Shown piece by piece: positions 1-5,168 of a stretch of DNA of 5,168 nt. Location: NCBI GenBank assembly GCA_964384335.1, contig CAYLKN010000058.1, positions 1 through 5,168 on the forward strand. The letters run 5' to 3'. The notes under the pieces were generated by a model that was given only the letters and a program-made list of their open reading frames with translations, was not told the origin of the DNA and ran no database searches. Source of the DNA: JAUICS01 sp964384335 (lineage in GTDB: Bacteria > Pseudomonadota > Alphaproteobacteria > Micavibrionales > Micavibrionaceae). The translations under genes were made by a program, and so were the position numbers. The stretch's first letter is position 1. Each line of letters starts with the position of its first letter.

Positions 1-147
1 CCGGTCACAGCGCGGGAATGGTTTCTTGTGCCGTTATTTGTCATTGATGAAATGGTCGAAAAAATCAAAGAGGGGACAATTGGCGATTACCGTTATGATC
101 CCGGCTCCGCCAAACTATTACCACGTTCAAAACGGAGTGAGGGGTAG
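1..147 (+). CDS. 3' end of a truncated gene, possibly a GIY-YIG/T5orf172-type nuclease
   Basis: Frame 1 is open from the first base to a TAG at 145-147, giving the last 48 residues of a protein whose start lies left of the window. The visible part reads TAREWFLVPLFVIDEMVEKI, followed by a Y-R-Y-D-P motif and a basic tail (PRSKRSEG). The REWF...PL.VIDE..E.I pattern resembles, from memory, the C-terminal tail of bacterial GIY-YIG (T5orf172/Mug113-like) proteins. The nuclease core itself is not in view, so that assignment is tentative. The codon pattern and lack of stops make a real coding end likely. The gene runs in the same direction as cas9 but is separated from it by the tracrRNA gene, so it is probably a flanking host or accessory gene and not part of the CRISPR operon. 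Confidence 0.5.
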   Translation, partial: PVTAREWFLVPLFVIDEMVEKIKEGTIGDYRYDPGSAKLLPRSKRSEG

Positions 148-153
148 AATATA

Positions 154-173
154 TCTCCGGTTGTTACCGGGGG
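154..173 (+). other. Stem-loop just after the upstream gene's stop
   Basis: CCGGT (157-161) and ACCGG (166-170) pair around a TGTT loop. Two G-U wobbles and a C-G pair extend the stem to 154-173. It lies seven bases past the stop codon at 145-147, where a terminator or 3' stabilising hairpin would be expected. No T-tract follows, so intrinsic termination is doubtful. A second copy of ATCTCCGGT at 193-201 could compete for the same right arm. Confidence 0.25.
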
Positions 174-216
174 GTTCGATATAATCGTCACGATCTCCGG
201 TACAGAAAAGGCTTTT

Positions 217-366
217 TTAAATCCTCATCCTATTACCCTTAAACGCCGGTTTCACCGGGTCTTTCCAGACCGGGAAATTTTTGATAACTAATAAACGCAG
301 GGCAGGATCGGATCGCACCATATCAATCATGGCCTGCCATTTAAGACGATTGGTTAACTCCGGCAT
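217..366 (-). CDS. Doubtful 49-codon hypothetical ORF
   Basis: On the minus strand an ATG at 366-364 opens 49 codons, starting MPELTNRLKWQAMIDMVRSD and ending KGNRMRI, with stop at 219-217. The composition is protein-like (mixed helix-forming and basic residues), which is why it is listed. There is no convincing Shine-Dalgarno sequence ahead of the ATG. The reading frame sits directly downstream of the tracrRNA terminator, and I recognise no family. An in-frame extension further upstream would run through the tracrRNA terminator and antirepeat and is not credible. It could be a small gene, the decayed end of a larger one, or chance. Otherwise the gap from 148 to 380 holds nothing I can name. 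Confidence 0.15.
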   Translation of the reverse strand: MPELTNRLKWQAMIDMVRSDPALRLLVIKNFPVWKDPVKPAFKGNRMRI

Positions 367-381
367 CTTAAAGAAGCATTT

Positions 382-408
382 AAAAAAACAGCAGGCCGGA
401 GCCTGCTG
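382..408 (-). terminator. Intrinsic terminator of the tracrRNA
   Basis: Read on the minus strand, CAGCAGGC pairs perfectly with GCCTGCTG around a TCCG loop (408 to 389) and is followed at once by seven T residues (388-382). A G+C-rich 8-bp stem, a tetraloop and a long U-tract make this a textbook Rho-independent terminator. It sets the tracrRNA 3' end at about 381-384, and its hairpin would be the terminal stem-loop of the RNA. Confidence 0.92.
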
Positions 409-433
409 CTTCATTTTGTGAATCTTTCGTCTT

Positions 434-470
434 GTTAACGGAAAGACCCCTATTTCTAATGATCTATACT
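434..470 (-). repeat. Antirepeat: degenerate CRISPR repeat copy inside the tracrRNA gene
   Basis: Read on the plus strand, this segment matches the repeat read on the minus strand at 5168-5134. They share GTT (the first G inferred), CGGA, GACCCC and the 17-base block ATTTCTAATGATCTATA. Five positions differ and one base is inserted over the 36-base repeat. It is thus an inverted, diverged copy of the repeat, as expected for a tracrRNA antirepeat. Two of the differences (TT to AA) fall in the repeat's -35 box and one (A to C) in its -10 box. Confidence 0.93.
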
Positions 471-498
471 TGAAAGACAATAATATTTTGTTTTTAAT
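470..498 (+). promoter_or_regulatory. Probable promoter of the cas9-cas1-cas2 operon
   Basis: TTGAAA (470-475) and TTTAAT (493-498) each match the sigma70 consensus at five of six positions and are separated by the ideal 17 bases. Transcription would start near 505, leaving a leader of about 32 nt before the cas9 ATG at 537. The region is strongly AT-rich, as promoters often are. The boxes overlap the tracrRNA promoter, so the two polymerases probably cannot bind at once. No separate promoter was noticed before cas1 or cas2. Confidence 0.65.
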
Positions 499-504
499 TG
501 TCAA
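477..504 (-). promoter_or_regulatory. tracrRNA promoter
   Basis: On the minus strand a perfect -35 TTGACA (504-499) is followed by 16 bases and a -10-like TATTGT (482-477, four of six consensus positions). The predicted start is near 470, exactly where the antirepeat begins. The -10 is weak, but the ideal -35 and the position relative to the RNA support the call. It overlaps the oppositely directed cas9 promoter. Confidence 0.72.
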
Positions 505-510
505 ATATTA
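481..510. promoter_or_regulatory. Imperfect inverted repeat across both promoters, possible operator
   Basis: TAATATTTTG (481-490) and CAAATATTA (502-510) form an inverted repeat with one extra T in the left arm and an 11-base centre. It covers the -10 box of the cas9 promoter and the -35 box of the tracrRNA promoter. A dimeric regulator bound here would block both. In such AT-rich DNA the dyad could also arise by chance, and no regulator gene is in view. Confidence 0.25.
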
Positions 511-523
511 ATTTTATTTTTTT

Positions 524-529
524 AGGGGA
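524..529 (+). promoter_or_regulatory. cas9 ribosome binding site
   Basis: AGGGGA lies seven bases before the ATG at 537. It settles the start codon: the in-frame TTG at 498 lies inside the promoter and has no Shine-Dalgarno sequence. Confidence 0.8.
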
Positions 530-536
530 TTGTAAT

Positions 537-3500
537 ATGAAATATCGTCTTGCACTTGATGCCGGTACAACATCGCTTGGCTGGTCTGTTTTTGAACTCG
601 GTAAGGATCTGGAACCTGTCCGTCTGATTGATATTGGGGTGCGCATATTTTCCGACGGACGTGATGATAAAAAAGAGCCTTTGGCGGTTTCTCGCCGTAA
701 TGCACGTTCCATTCGACGAAATCGTGACCGCACACTTATACGCCAGAAACGATTGATGAATATTTTGATTGATCTTGGCTTGATGCCGGCATCAAAAACC
801 GAACAAAAAAATCTTGAAGGCCTTAACCCATATGAATTACGCGTCAAGGCACTAAATGAAAAAATCCCTCTATATCATCTGGGGCGTGTGCTCTTCCATA
901 TAAGCCAAAGGCGCGGCTTTAAAAGTAACCGTAAAACCGATAAACGCGAAAATGATATGGGCGCAATGAAGCGCGCCATCGAGGATTTACGTCTTGAGCT
1001 GGATTATAAAAAGTGCCGGACGGTGGGTGAATATTTGTATCATCGGCTTGAAAGTGGTCAAAATACGCGCATTCGTCCCGTAATAGAGAAAAATAAGGCC
1101 AATTACGAATTTTATCCGGGGCGTGAAATGATTGCGGATGAGCTTGATCTTCTCCTTGAAAAGCAGCGCGGCTTTCATCCTGAATTAACTCAAGACATTT
1201 GCAAACAGATAATAAAAGAAATTCTGTTTCAACGCCCTTTAAAAAAGCCGGATGTTGGATATTGCCGTTTTGAGAATGAAGAAAAACGCGCCCGCCTTTC
1301 CTATCCTGAGGTTCAGAATTTTCGTATCTGGCAGGAAGTGAACAATCTGGATCTTGAACAGTTTAAAGAGCATGATCCGCGGCTTGATCATAATGATCGC
1401 GAGAAACTGGCGCATGCTTTAATGCAAAAAAAGAAAATGACTTTCGGTCAAATGCGCAGCTTGCTGGATATTCCCAAAAACATGCGTTTTAATCTGGAAT
1501 CGGATAACCGTAAAGAGCTGAATGGTAATGACACCAATGTTTTATTATCGGACGAAAAATGTTTTGGTGAATCCTGGTATGAGATGGATCCAGATCAACA
1601 GAACGCATTAATTGATCTTCTTTGTGATGAACCGGATCATGATGAATTGATATTCAAATTGATAAGTGATTGGAATGTTAACCAGACGCAGGCTGAGAAT
1701 ATTGCCTCTGCCCCATTAAAAGACGGGTATGGTCGCGTTAGTTTAAAGGCCATCCGTAAAATTTTACCGGAACTTCAGAATGGGCATGGGTATGCCGGGG
1801 CCTGCCAACGTGCCGCATATCACCATTCCGATGACCGGACGGGGGAGGTTTTTGAGCGCCTTCCCTATTATGGTGAAATTTTGCCAGAATCACTCATTGG
1901 TGGGACATTCAGTGAAGCCGATCGTAATCGTCCCGAAATCTACTTTGGAAAAATCAATAATCCCACCGTTCACATCGTCCTTAATCAAATTCGCAAACTG
2001 GTGAATACGTGCATTCATTATTACGGCCATCCCGAAGACATTGTTATTGAGATGGCGCGTGATTTGAAGGAACCGCGAGCAGATATAATTAAGGAGCAAA
2101 CCCGCAATAAAAAAGAGAATGACCGCATTAATGCGGAACTTGAGGAGCTCCGCGTAAAGCAAAATTACCGTAACCGTATGCTGTTTAAGTTATGGGAGGA
2201 TTTATGTCCGGATGATCCGGTAAAACGATGCTGTCCACTCAGCGGTTATCAGATATCAAAATCGGATATCTTTTCCGGTAATTTTGAAGAGGAGCATATT
2301 CTGCCATTCTCACGCAGTTATAATGACGGGCGCGGCAATAAAATGCTGTCCCATCGTGACTGGAACCGGAAGAAGGGAAATAAATCACCGTATGAGGCAT
2401 TTGGACATACAGATGAATGGGATTTGATCCTTGCAAGGGTGAATAACATGCCGAAAAACAAACGATGGCGGTTTCAACCCGATGCATGGGAGATTGCAAA
2501 GGGAGAGGGCGAAGATATGATCGCCCGGATGCTTAATGATACGCGGTATATGGTGCGTATGGCAAAGAAATATATGTCGGCAGTTTTTAATAATGAATAT
2601 GGCCGCAACCGCGTGCGTGCCATTCCCGGCCAGATGACGGCGTTGCTGCGTGATAAATGGGGTCTGGATAATCTTCTTGATGATGTCTGGCGTGAAGAAC
2701 TTGAGGCACTTTTTCCTGATAAACCGCAGCTGGTTGAGATGTTGATTCAAGAAGATGACAGCCGGAAAAACCGCATGCATCATTTGCATCATGCCGTGGA
2801 CGCATTTGTGACCGGATGCACGACACAAGGCATGCTGCAGAACCTGTCAAAAGCCGCCAGGCAGGTTGAGGAGAAAAAAGAACTGCGTGAAAAACGTAAA
2901 AAACTGATAATGGATATGCCGCAGCCATTTGACGGTTTTCGGGAGCAGGTGCGTGATAAATTGCGACAATTGGTAATATCCTATCGCCCAAATCATGGCG
3001 GCGCGAAACAGGCCATTGCAAGGGGTAAAACGGTTGCGCCGCTGCATAAACAAACGGCCTATGGCTATAAAGGTGAAGGGAAAAAGAAAAACACGCAAAT
3101 ATTTACAACCCGCATAGCGCTTGAAACTATTAAAAAACATAAAGACATTGCGCAGATTGCCGATGAAACCATTCGCAATCGCATTGCCCAAAAACTTGAT
3201 GGCGTTAAGGAGGGAAGCTCCGAATGGAAGCAAAGTATTGAAGAATGCGGCCGGCCGGGTGTGATTATCAAGCCGGGTATACGTCATTTGCGGATTAATA
3301 TTGAAAAGTCGGATGGCAGTATGGTTGGTATTTCCAGTCAACAAATTGGAAAGCCTTATAAATTTTATGAATTAAGGGGTAATTATTGCGCCGAAATCTG
3401 GTGCCCGCACAAAGGAAAAAAAGCCGGACAATGGCAATGTGAAATTATTCCGAATTATTATGCGCATCAGGCCGATTTTATCCCCCATTGGAAACGTGAA

Positions 3501-3773
3501 AACCCCACGGCAAAATTGATAATGCGCCTGCATATTGATGACATGGTGCGGTATGAAGAGGACGGCCGGTTGATAACGGCAAAAGTGAAGAAGATGGATG
3601 TTAGTGGAAGAGTGGCTCTAAGAGATAATCGTATAGCCGTTGAGCAAGCTGATAAGCTCAGTTGGGCTGCCTCTGCCGGTCAATTGCAAAAAAAGAATGG
3701 GCGTAAAATATCCGTCGATATTCTGGGGCGCGTTTTGGACCCTGTTTTGATGAAGGAGAAAAACGCAGCTTGA
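537..3773 (+). CDS. cas9: Cas9, type II-C RNA-guided DNA endonuclease
   Basis: 1078 aa, a compact Cas9 close in length to N. meningitidis Cas9. It cleaves DNA matched by a crRNA:tracrRNA guide, one strand with RuvC and the other with HNH. RuvC-I is at the N terminus (LALDAGTTSLGW, catalytic D8). An arginine-rich bridge helix spans about 49-75 (SRRNARSIRRNRDR), followed by HISQRRGFKSNRK at 121-133 in the recognition lobe. RuvC-II is IVIEMAR with E505. The HNH domain has CPLSG, then EEEHILPFS with H587, and N610 in the DWNRKKGN stretch. RuvC-III is HHLHHAVDA with H752 and D755. The C-terminal third (HKQTAYGYKG at 836-845, FIPHW from 981, then AKLIMRL) should form the wedge and PAM-interacting domains. 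The acidic residue before the HNH histidine is Glu, where many Cas9s have Asp. I recall Glu in alphaproteobacterial II-C proteins, so it is not a loss. All catalytic positions are intact, so an active nuclease is expected. The PAM cannot be read from sequence alone. cas1 follows after 15 bases. Confidence 0.97.
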   Translation: MKYRLALDAGTTSLGWSVFELGKDLEPVRLIDIGVRIFSDGRDDKKEPLAVSRRNARSIRRNRDRTLIRQKRLMNILIDLGLMPASKTEQKNLEGLNPYELRVKALNEKIPLYHLGRVLFHISQRRGFKSNRKTDKRENDMGAMKRAIEDLRLELDYKKCRTVGEYLYHRLESGQNTRIRPVIEKNKANYEFYPGREMIADELDLLLEKQRGFHPELTQDICKQIIKEILFQRPLKKPDVGYCRFENEEKRARLSYPEVQNFRIWQEVNNLDLEQFKEHDPRLDHNDREKLAHALMQKKKMTFGQMRSLLDIPKNMRFNLESDNRKELNGNDTNVLLSDEKCFGESWYEMDPDQQNALIDLLCDEPDHDELIFKLISDWNVNQTQAENIASAPLKDGYGRVSLKAIRKILPELQNGHGYAGACQRAAYHHSDDRTGEVFERLPYYGEILPESLIGGTFSEADRNRPEIYFGKINNPTVHIVLNQIRKLVNTCIHYYGHPEDIVIEMARDLKEPRADIIKEQTRNKKENDRINAELEELRVKQNYRNRMLFKLWEDLCPDDPVKRCCPLSGYQISKSDIFSGNFEEEHILPFSRSYNDGRGNKMLSHRDWNRKKGNKSPYEAFGHTDEWDLILARVNNMPKNKRWRFQPDAWEIAKGEGEDMIARMLNDTRYMVRMAKKYMSAVFNNEYGRNRVRAIPGQMTALLRDKWGLDNLLDDVWREELEALFPDKPQLVEMLIQEDDSRKNRMHHLHHAVDAFVTGCTTQGMLQNLSKAARQVEEKKELREKRKKLIMDMPQPFDGFREQVRDKLRQLVISYRPNHGGAKQAIARGKTVAPLHKQTAYGYKGEGKKKNTQIFTTRIALETIKKHKDIAQIADETIRNRIAQKLDGVKEGSSEWKQSIEECGRPGVIIKPGIRHLRINIEKSDGSMVGISSQQIGKPYKFYELRGNYCAEIWCPHKGKKAGQWQCEIIPNYYAHQADFIPHWKRENPTAKLIMRLHIDDMVRYEEDGRLITAKVKKMDVSGRVALRDNRIAVEQADKLSWAASAGQLQKKNGRKISVDILGRVLDPVLMKEKNAA

Positions 3774-3788
3774 TATCAGGAAAATAAA

Positions 3789-4700
3789 ATGCCGGAGAGG
3801 ATTATTGAGATTAATAGTGATGGCCGTCATCTGGGGGTTTATCGCGGCTTTATGACTGTATCGGAAAAGGGGCAGGAAATAACCCGCATTGCCCTTGACG
3901 ACATTGCCGGATTGATTGCCAGTGCGCACGGCCTGACATATTCCAATAATCTTCTGGTGGAACTGGCAAAACGTAATGCCAGTTTTGTGCTGTGCGGAAG
4001 TAATTATCTTCCCGTTGCATATCTATGGCCGGTTCAGTCACATCATCGACAGGCGGGAAGACTGGATGCACAGATTGCATTATCACTTCCGCAGAAAAAA
4101 AGCATCTGGAAACAGATTGTTAAGGCAAAAATCGAACATCAAGCCGCCGTGCTTGAGGCCATTGGTGCGCCCAACGCCCCGGTTCTGTCTCTCGCAGGAA
4201 AGGTACGGTCCGGTGACCCGGATAATATTGAGGCGCAGGCCGCACGTCGTTATTGGCCGTTATTATTTGGCAAGGCTTTTCGGCGTGATCAAGATGCGGT
4301 TGATGAGAATATGTTTCTGAATTACGGATATACGATTTTGCGTTCTTCTGTGGCGCGTGCAGTCCTTGGTGCGGGGCTTCATCCCGGAATACCACTCTTT
4401 CATAAAAATGCGTTAAATCCAATGCGGCTTGTTGATGATGTGATGGAACCGTTTCGACCAATTGTGGATATGTATGTTTGGACTTTATTAACATCCGGAT
4501 GCGATAATTTGAATGCGGATGCAAAACGTTCCCTTGCGGGAATACTTGAAATGGAAGTACCCGTTTCAACGGGAATGACGGCCTTGCGTACCGCCATTCA
4601 TAATACGGCCACTTCACTGGCCAGGATTTATGAGGGCAAGTGCGCAACACTCGACTTACCAGACAGAAAGCCACCATTATGGATGCATCCAGACAGGTAA
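3789..4700 (+). CDS. cas1: Cas1, CRISPR spacer integrase (type II)
   Basis: 303 aa, normal for type II Cas1. With Cas2 it forms the integrase that inserts new spacers at the array. The N-terminal part (about 1-90) is the beta-rich domain. The C-terminal helical domain carries the metal-binding triad: E148 in NIEAQAARRYW, H205 in LFHKN and E220 in DDVMEPFRP, all present. These motifs are characteristic of type II Cas1. The ATG at 3789 has an AGGA seven bases upstream, and the gene begins 15 bases after the cas9 stop. It therefore probably shares the cas9 message. In type II systems Cas9 and tracrRNA commonly take part in choosing spacers with a PAM. That is family knowledge, not visible here. 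Confidence 0.97.
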   Translation: MPERIIEINSDGRHLGVYRGFMTVSEKGQEITRIALDDIAGLIASAHGLTYSNNLLVELAKRNASFVLCGSNYLPVAYLWPVQSHHRQAGRLDAQIALSLPQKKSIWKQIVKAKIEHQAAVLEAIGAPNAPVLSLAGKVRSGDPDNIEAQAARRYWPLLFGKAFRRDQDAVDENMFLNYGYTILRSSVARAVLGAGLHPGIPLFHKNALNPMRLVDDVMEPFRPIVDMYVWTLLTSGCDNLNADAKRSLAGILEMEVPVSTGMTALRTAIHNTATSLARIYEGKCATLDLPDRKPPLWMHPDR

Positions 4701-4727
4701 TAAAAACCCTTTAAGAAACGGGGTGGA

Positions 4728-5060
4728 ATGCAAAAATATAGCGGGCATCGATTAATGTGGATGATGGTAATGTTTGATTTGCCTGTAATGACAAAAACGG
4801 AAAGGCATAAGGCAACAAAATTTCGAAATACTTTGCTGGATAACGGGTTTGAAATGTCCCAGTTTTCAGTCTATTTCAAATTTGTGGGGGATCGCAGTAA
4901 TATTGATCCCTATGTTAAAAAGATTAAACAGGCCGCGCCGCCGGGCGGCAGTATCAGTATATTATTTTTTACGGATAAACAATTTTCTGATATCATTAAT
5001 ATTCAAAGTCGAAATGTAAAACCATCCGTAAAAAATCCGGATCAATTTGTATTGTTATAG
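4728..5060 (+). CDS. cas2: Cas2, CRISPR adaptation protein
   Basis: 110 aa, a ferredoxin-fold protein that dimerises and bridges two Cas1 dimers in the spacer-integration complex. The first beta strand ends in MVMFDLPV with the conserved Asp at residue 17, then TKTERHKATKFRNTLLDNGF and the typical SQFSVYFKF second strand. The C-terminal SISILFFTDKQF strand also fits. A purine-rich GGGGTGG (4720-4726) precedes the ATG. The 27-base gap after cas1 suggests cotranslation from the operon message. It is the last cas gene, and no csn2 or cas4 follows before the repeat, which supports subtype II-C. Confidence 0.96.
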   Translation: MQKYSGHRLMWMMVMFDLPVMTKTERHKATKFRNTLLDNGFEMSQFSVYFKFVGDRSNIDPYVKKIKQAAPPGGSISILFFTDKQFSDIINIQSRNVKPSVKNPDQFVLL

Positions 5061-5095
5061 CGATGTTTGATTGTTTTTTATATCCTTTAAACAAG

Positions 5096-5121
5096 AAAAA
5101 ACCCTCTGAAATCAGAGGGTT
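5096..5121 (-). terminator. Terminator at the array's cas2-side end
   Basis: AACCCTCTGA (5100-5109) and TCAGAGGGTT (5112-5121) form a perfect 10-bp inverted repeat with two central bases. Read on the minus strand, the hairpin runs into a TTTTTT stretch (5101-5096), giving a good intrinsic terminator for RNA coming from the CRISPR array. On the plus strand it is followed only by TTAATTCATAT, so it would be weak for the cas operon message, although the hairpin could still protect that 3' end. It stops array transcription before it runs antisense into cas2. Confidence 0.82.
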
Positions 5122-5133
5122 AATTCATATCAA

Positions 5134-5161
5134 ATTATAGATCATTAGAAATTGGGGTCAA
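5134..5161 (-). promoter_or_regulatory. crRNA promoter embedded in the CRISPR repeat
   Basis: On the minus strand the repeat contains TTGACC (5161-5156, five of six -35 positions), 16 bases, and a perfect TATAAT (5139-5134) forming its last six bases. A start would fall about seven bases into the adjoining sequence: a spacer for internal repeats, the array trailer for this one (near 5127). Repeat-borne promoters with the -10 at the repeat end are known from N. meningitidis II-C. Here both boxes are unusually close to consensus. Confidence 0.75.
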
Positions 5162-5168
5162 TCCGCAA
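5134..5168 (-). CRISPR. CRISPR repeat nearest cas2 (35 of about 36 bases in view)
   Basis: Only one copy is visible, so the array itself is not seen. The call rests on its match to the antirepeat upstream of cas9 and its position after cas2. Read on the minus strand it runs TTGCGGATTGACCCC, then ATTTCTAATGATCTATA after one more A, and ends in AT. Adding one G at the unseen base 5169 would give a 36-base repeat starting GTTGCGG, the usual II-C length and opening. The antirepeat also begins with GTT, which supports that G. Minus-strand orientation means the array is transcribed towards cas2 and this copy is the last, leader-distal repeat. Spacers lie to the right of the window. Confidence 0.88.

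Larger units (their letters stand above)
381..470 (-). ncRNA. tracrRNA
   Basis: About 90 nt, transcribed away from cas9. The 5' part is the antirepeat (470-434), complementary to the CRISPR repeat seen at 5134-5168. The main pairing block is 17 uninterrupted base pairs (452-468), then an A-A mismatch, a 6-bp block (445-450), a UU/UU internal loop, a 4-bp block (439-442) and a 3-bp block (434-436). The rest carries a small UUCA-CAAAA-UGAA stem-loop (about 423-411) and then the terminator hairpin. The RNA would pair with the repeat part of crRNA, be trimmed by host RNase III and anchor the guide in Cas9. The 5' end is predicted from a promoter at 504-477, giving a start near 470. The 3' end is set by the terminator. 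Direction, antirepeat, promoter and terminator all agree, so the call is firm even though no transcript data are available. Confidence 0.93.

Noticed and set aside
250..285. GGTCT-TTCC-AGACC hairpin followed by a T-rich stretch as a terminator
   Set aside because: The stem is only five pairs, is broken by a G-G mismatch on extension, and is separated from the T-run by GGGAAA. It is not convincing on either strand.
217..504. 95-codon minus-strand ORF starting at 504
   Set aside because: Its first half runs through the tracrRNA promoter, antirepeat and terminator. Only the part from 366 onwards could conceivably be coding.
498..536. Upstream in-frame TTG start for cas9, adding 13 residues
   Set aside because: It lies within the -10 box of the predicted cas9 promoter, has no Shine-Dalgarno sequence, and Cas9 proteins of this group start just before the RuvC-I strand. 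The ATG at 537 has AGGGGA seven bases upstream.
584..587. Glu before the HNH histidine of Cas9 (residues 584-587, at about 2286-2297) as an inactivating change
   Set aside because: Glu at this position is, as I recall, usual in alphaproteobacterial II-C Cas9 proteins, and the catalytic H587 and N610 are present.
2847..3344. 165-codon minus-strand ORF opposite cas9, and other antisense ORFs within cas9 and cas1
   Set aside because: They overlap fully conserved coding sequence, show no recognisable family and have shadow-like composition. They are by-products of codon use on the other strand.
4701..4727. ACCC/GGGT pairing that could hide the cas2 ribosome binding site
   Set aside because: Four base pairs across an 11-base loop is too weak to claim translational control.
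3774..5168. A csn2, cas4 or other fourth adaptation gene
   Set aside because: Only cas1 and cas2 are found before the repeat, and the space left (5061-5133) is too short. The locus is therefore called II-C.

Overview
The window holds an almost complete type II-C CRISPR-Cas locus: a tracrRNA gene, cas9, cas1 and cas2, and at the right edge the first visible CRISPR repeat. No fourth gene (csn2 or cas4) is present, and the Cas9 is compact (1078 aa from the chosen start). Both facts fit II-C. The Cas9 resembles the alphaproteobacterial II-C group as I remember it: an HNH core of E-H-I-L-P-F-S-R, the RuvC-III motif HHAVDA, and a C-terminal block FIPHW...AKLIMRL. An alphaproteobacterium of moderate G+C is therefore the best guess for the host. 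That is inference from family resemblance, not from a search.

Layout. Positions 1-147 carry the 3' end of a gene that enters from the left, possibly a GIY-YIG/T5orf172-type nuclease. Positions 148-380 hold no convincing gene, only a hairpin and a doubtful 49-codon minus-strand ORF. The tracrRNA gene (about 470 to 381, minus strand) starts with an antirepeat and ends in a strong intrinsic terminator. Between it and cas9 lies a compact AT-rich control region. There the tracrRNA promoter (minus) and the cas9 promoter (plus) overlap almost completely and fire in opposite directions. cas9 (537-3773), cas1 (3789-4700) and cas2 (4728-5060) follow on the plus strand with gaps of 15 and 27 bases, so they are probably one operon. 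After cas2 come a hairpin terminator acting on the minus strand and then 35 bases of what looks like a 36-base repeat, also read on the minus strand. The rest of the array and any leader lie beyond the window.

How the parts work together. Cas1 and Cas2 would insert new spacers. The array is read towards cas2, opposite to the operon. The repeat carries a complete sigma70-like promoter (TTGACC, 16 bases, TATAAT) whose -10 box is the repeat's 3' end. Each spacer-repeat unit could therefore start its own crRNA, as described for Neisseria meningitidis II-C. The crRNA repeat part pairs with the tracrRNA antirepeat through 17, 6, 4 and 3 base-pair blocks separated by small internal loops. The duplex loads Cas9, whose RuvC and HNH catalytic residues are all present. 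The system belongs to a known class. The less routine points are its regulatory architecture: promoters inside repeats, an antirepeat that has lost that promoter, opposed overlapping promoters, and a terminator shielding cas2 from the last repeat's promoter.
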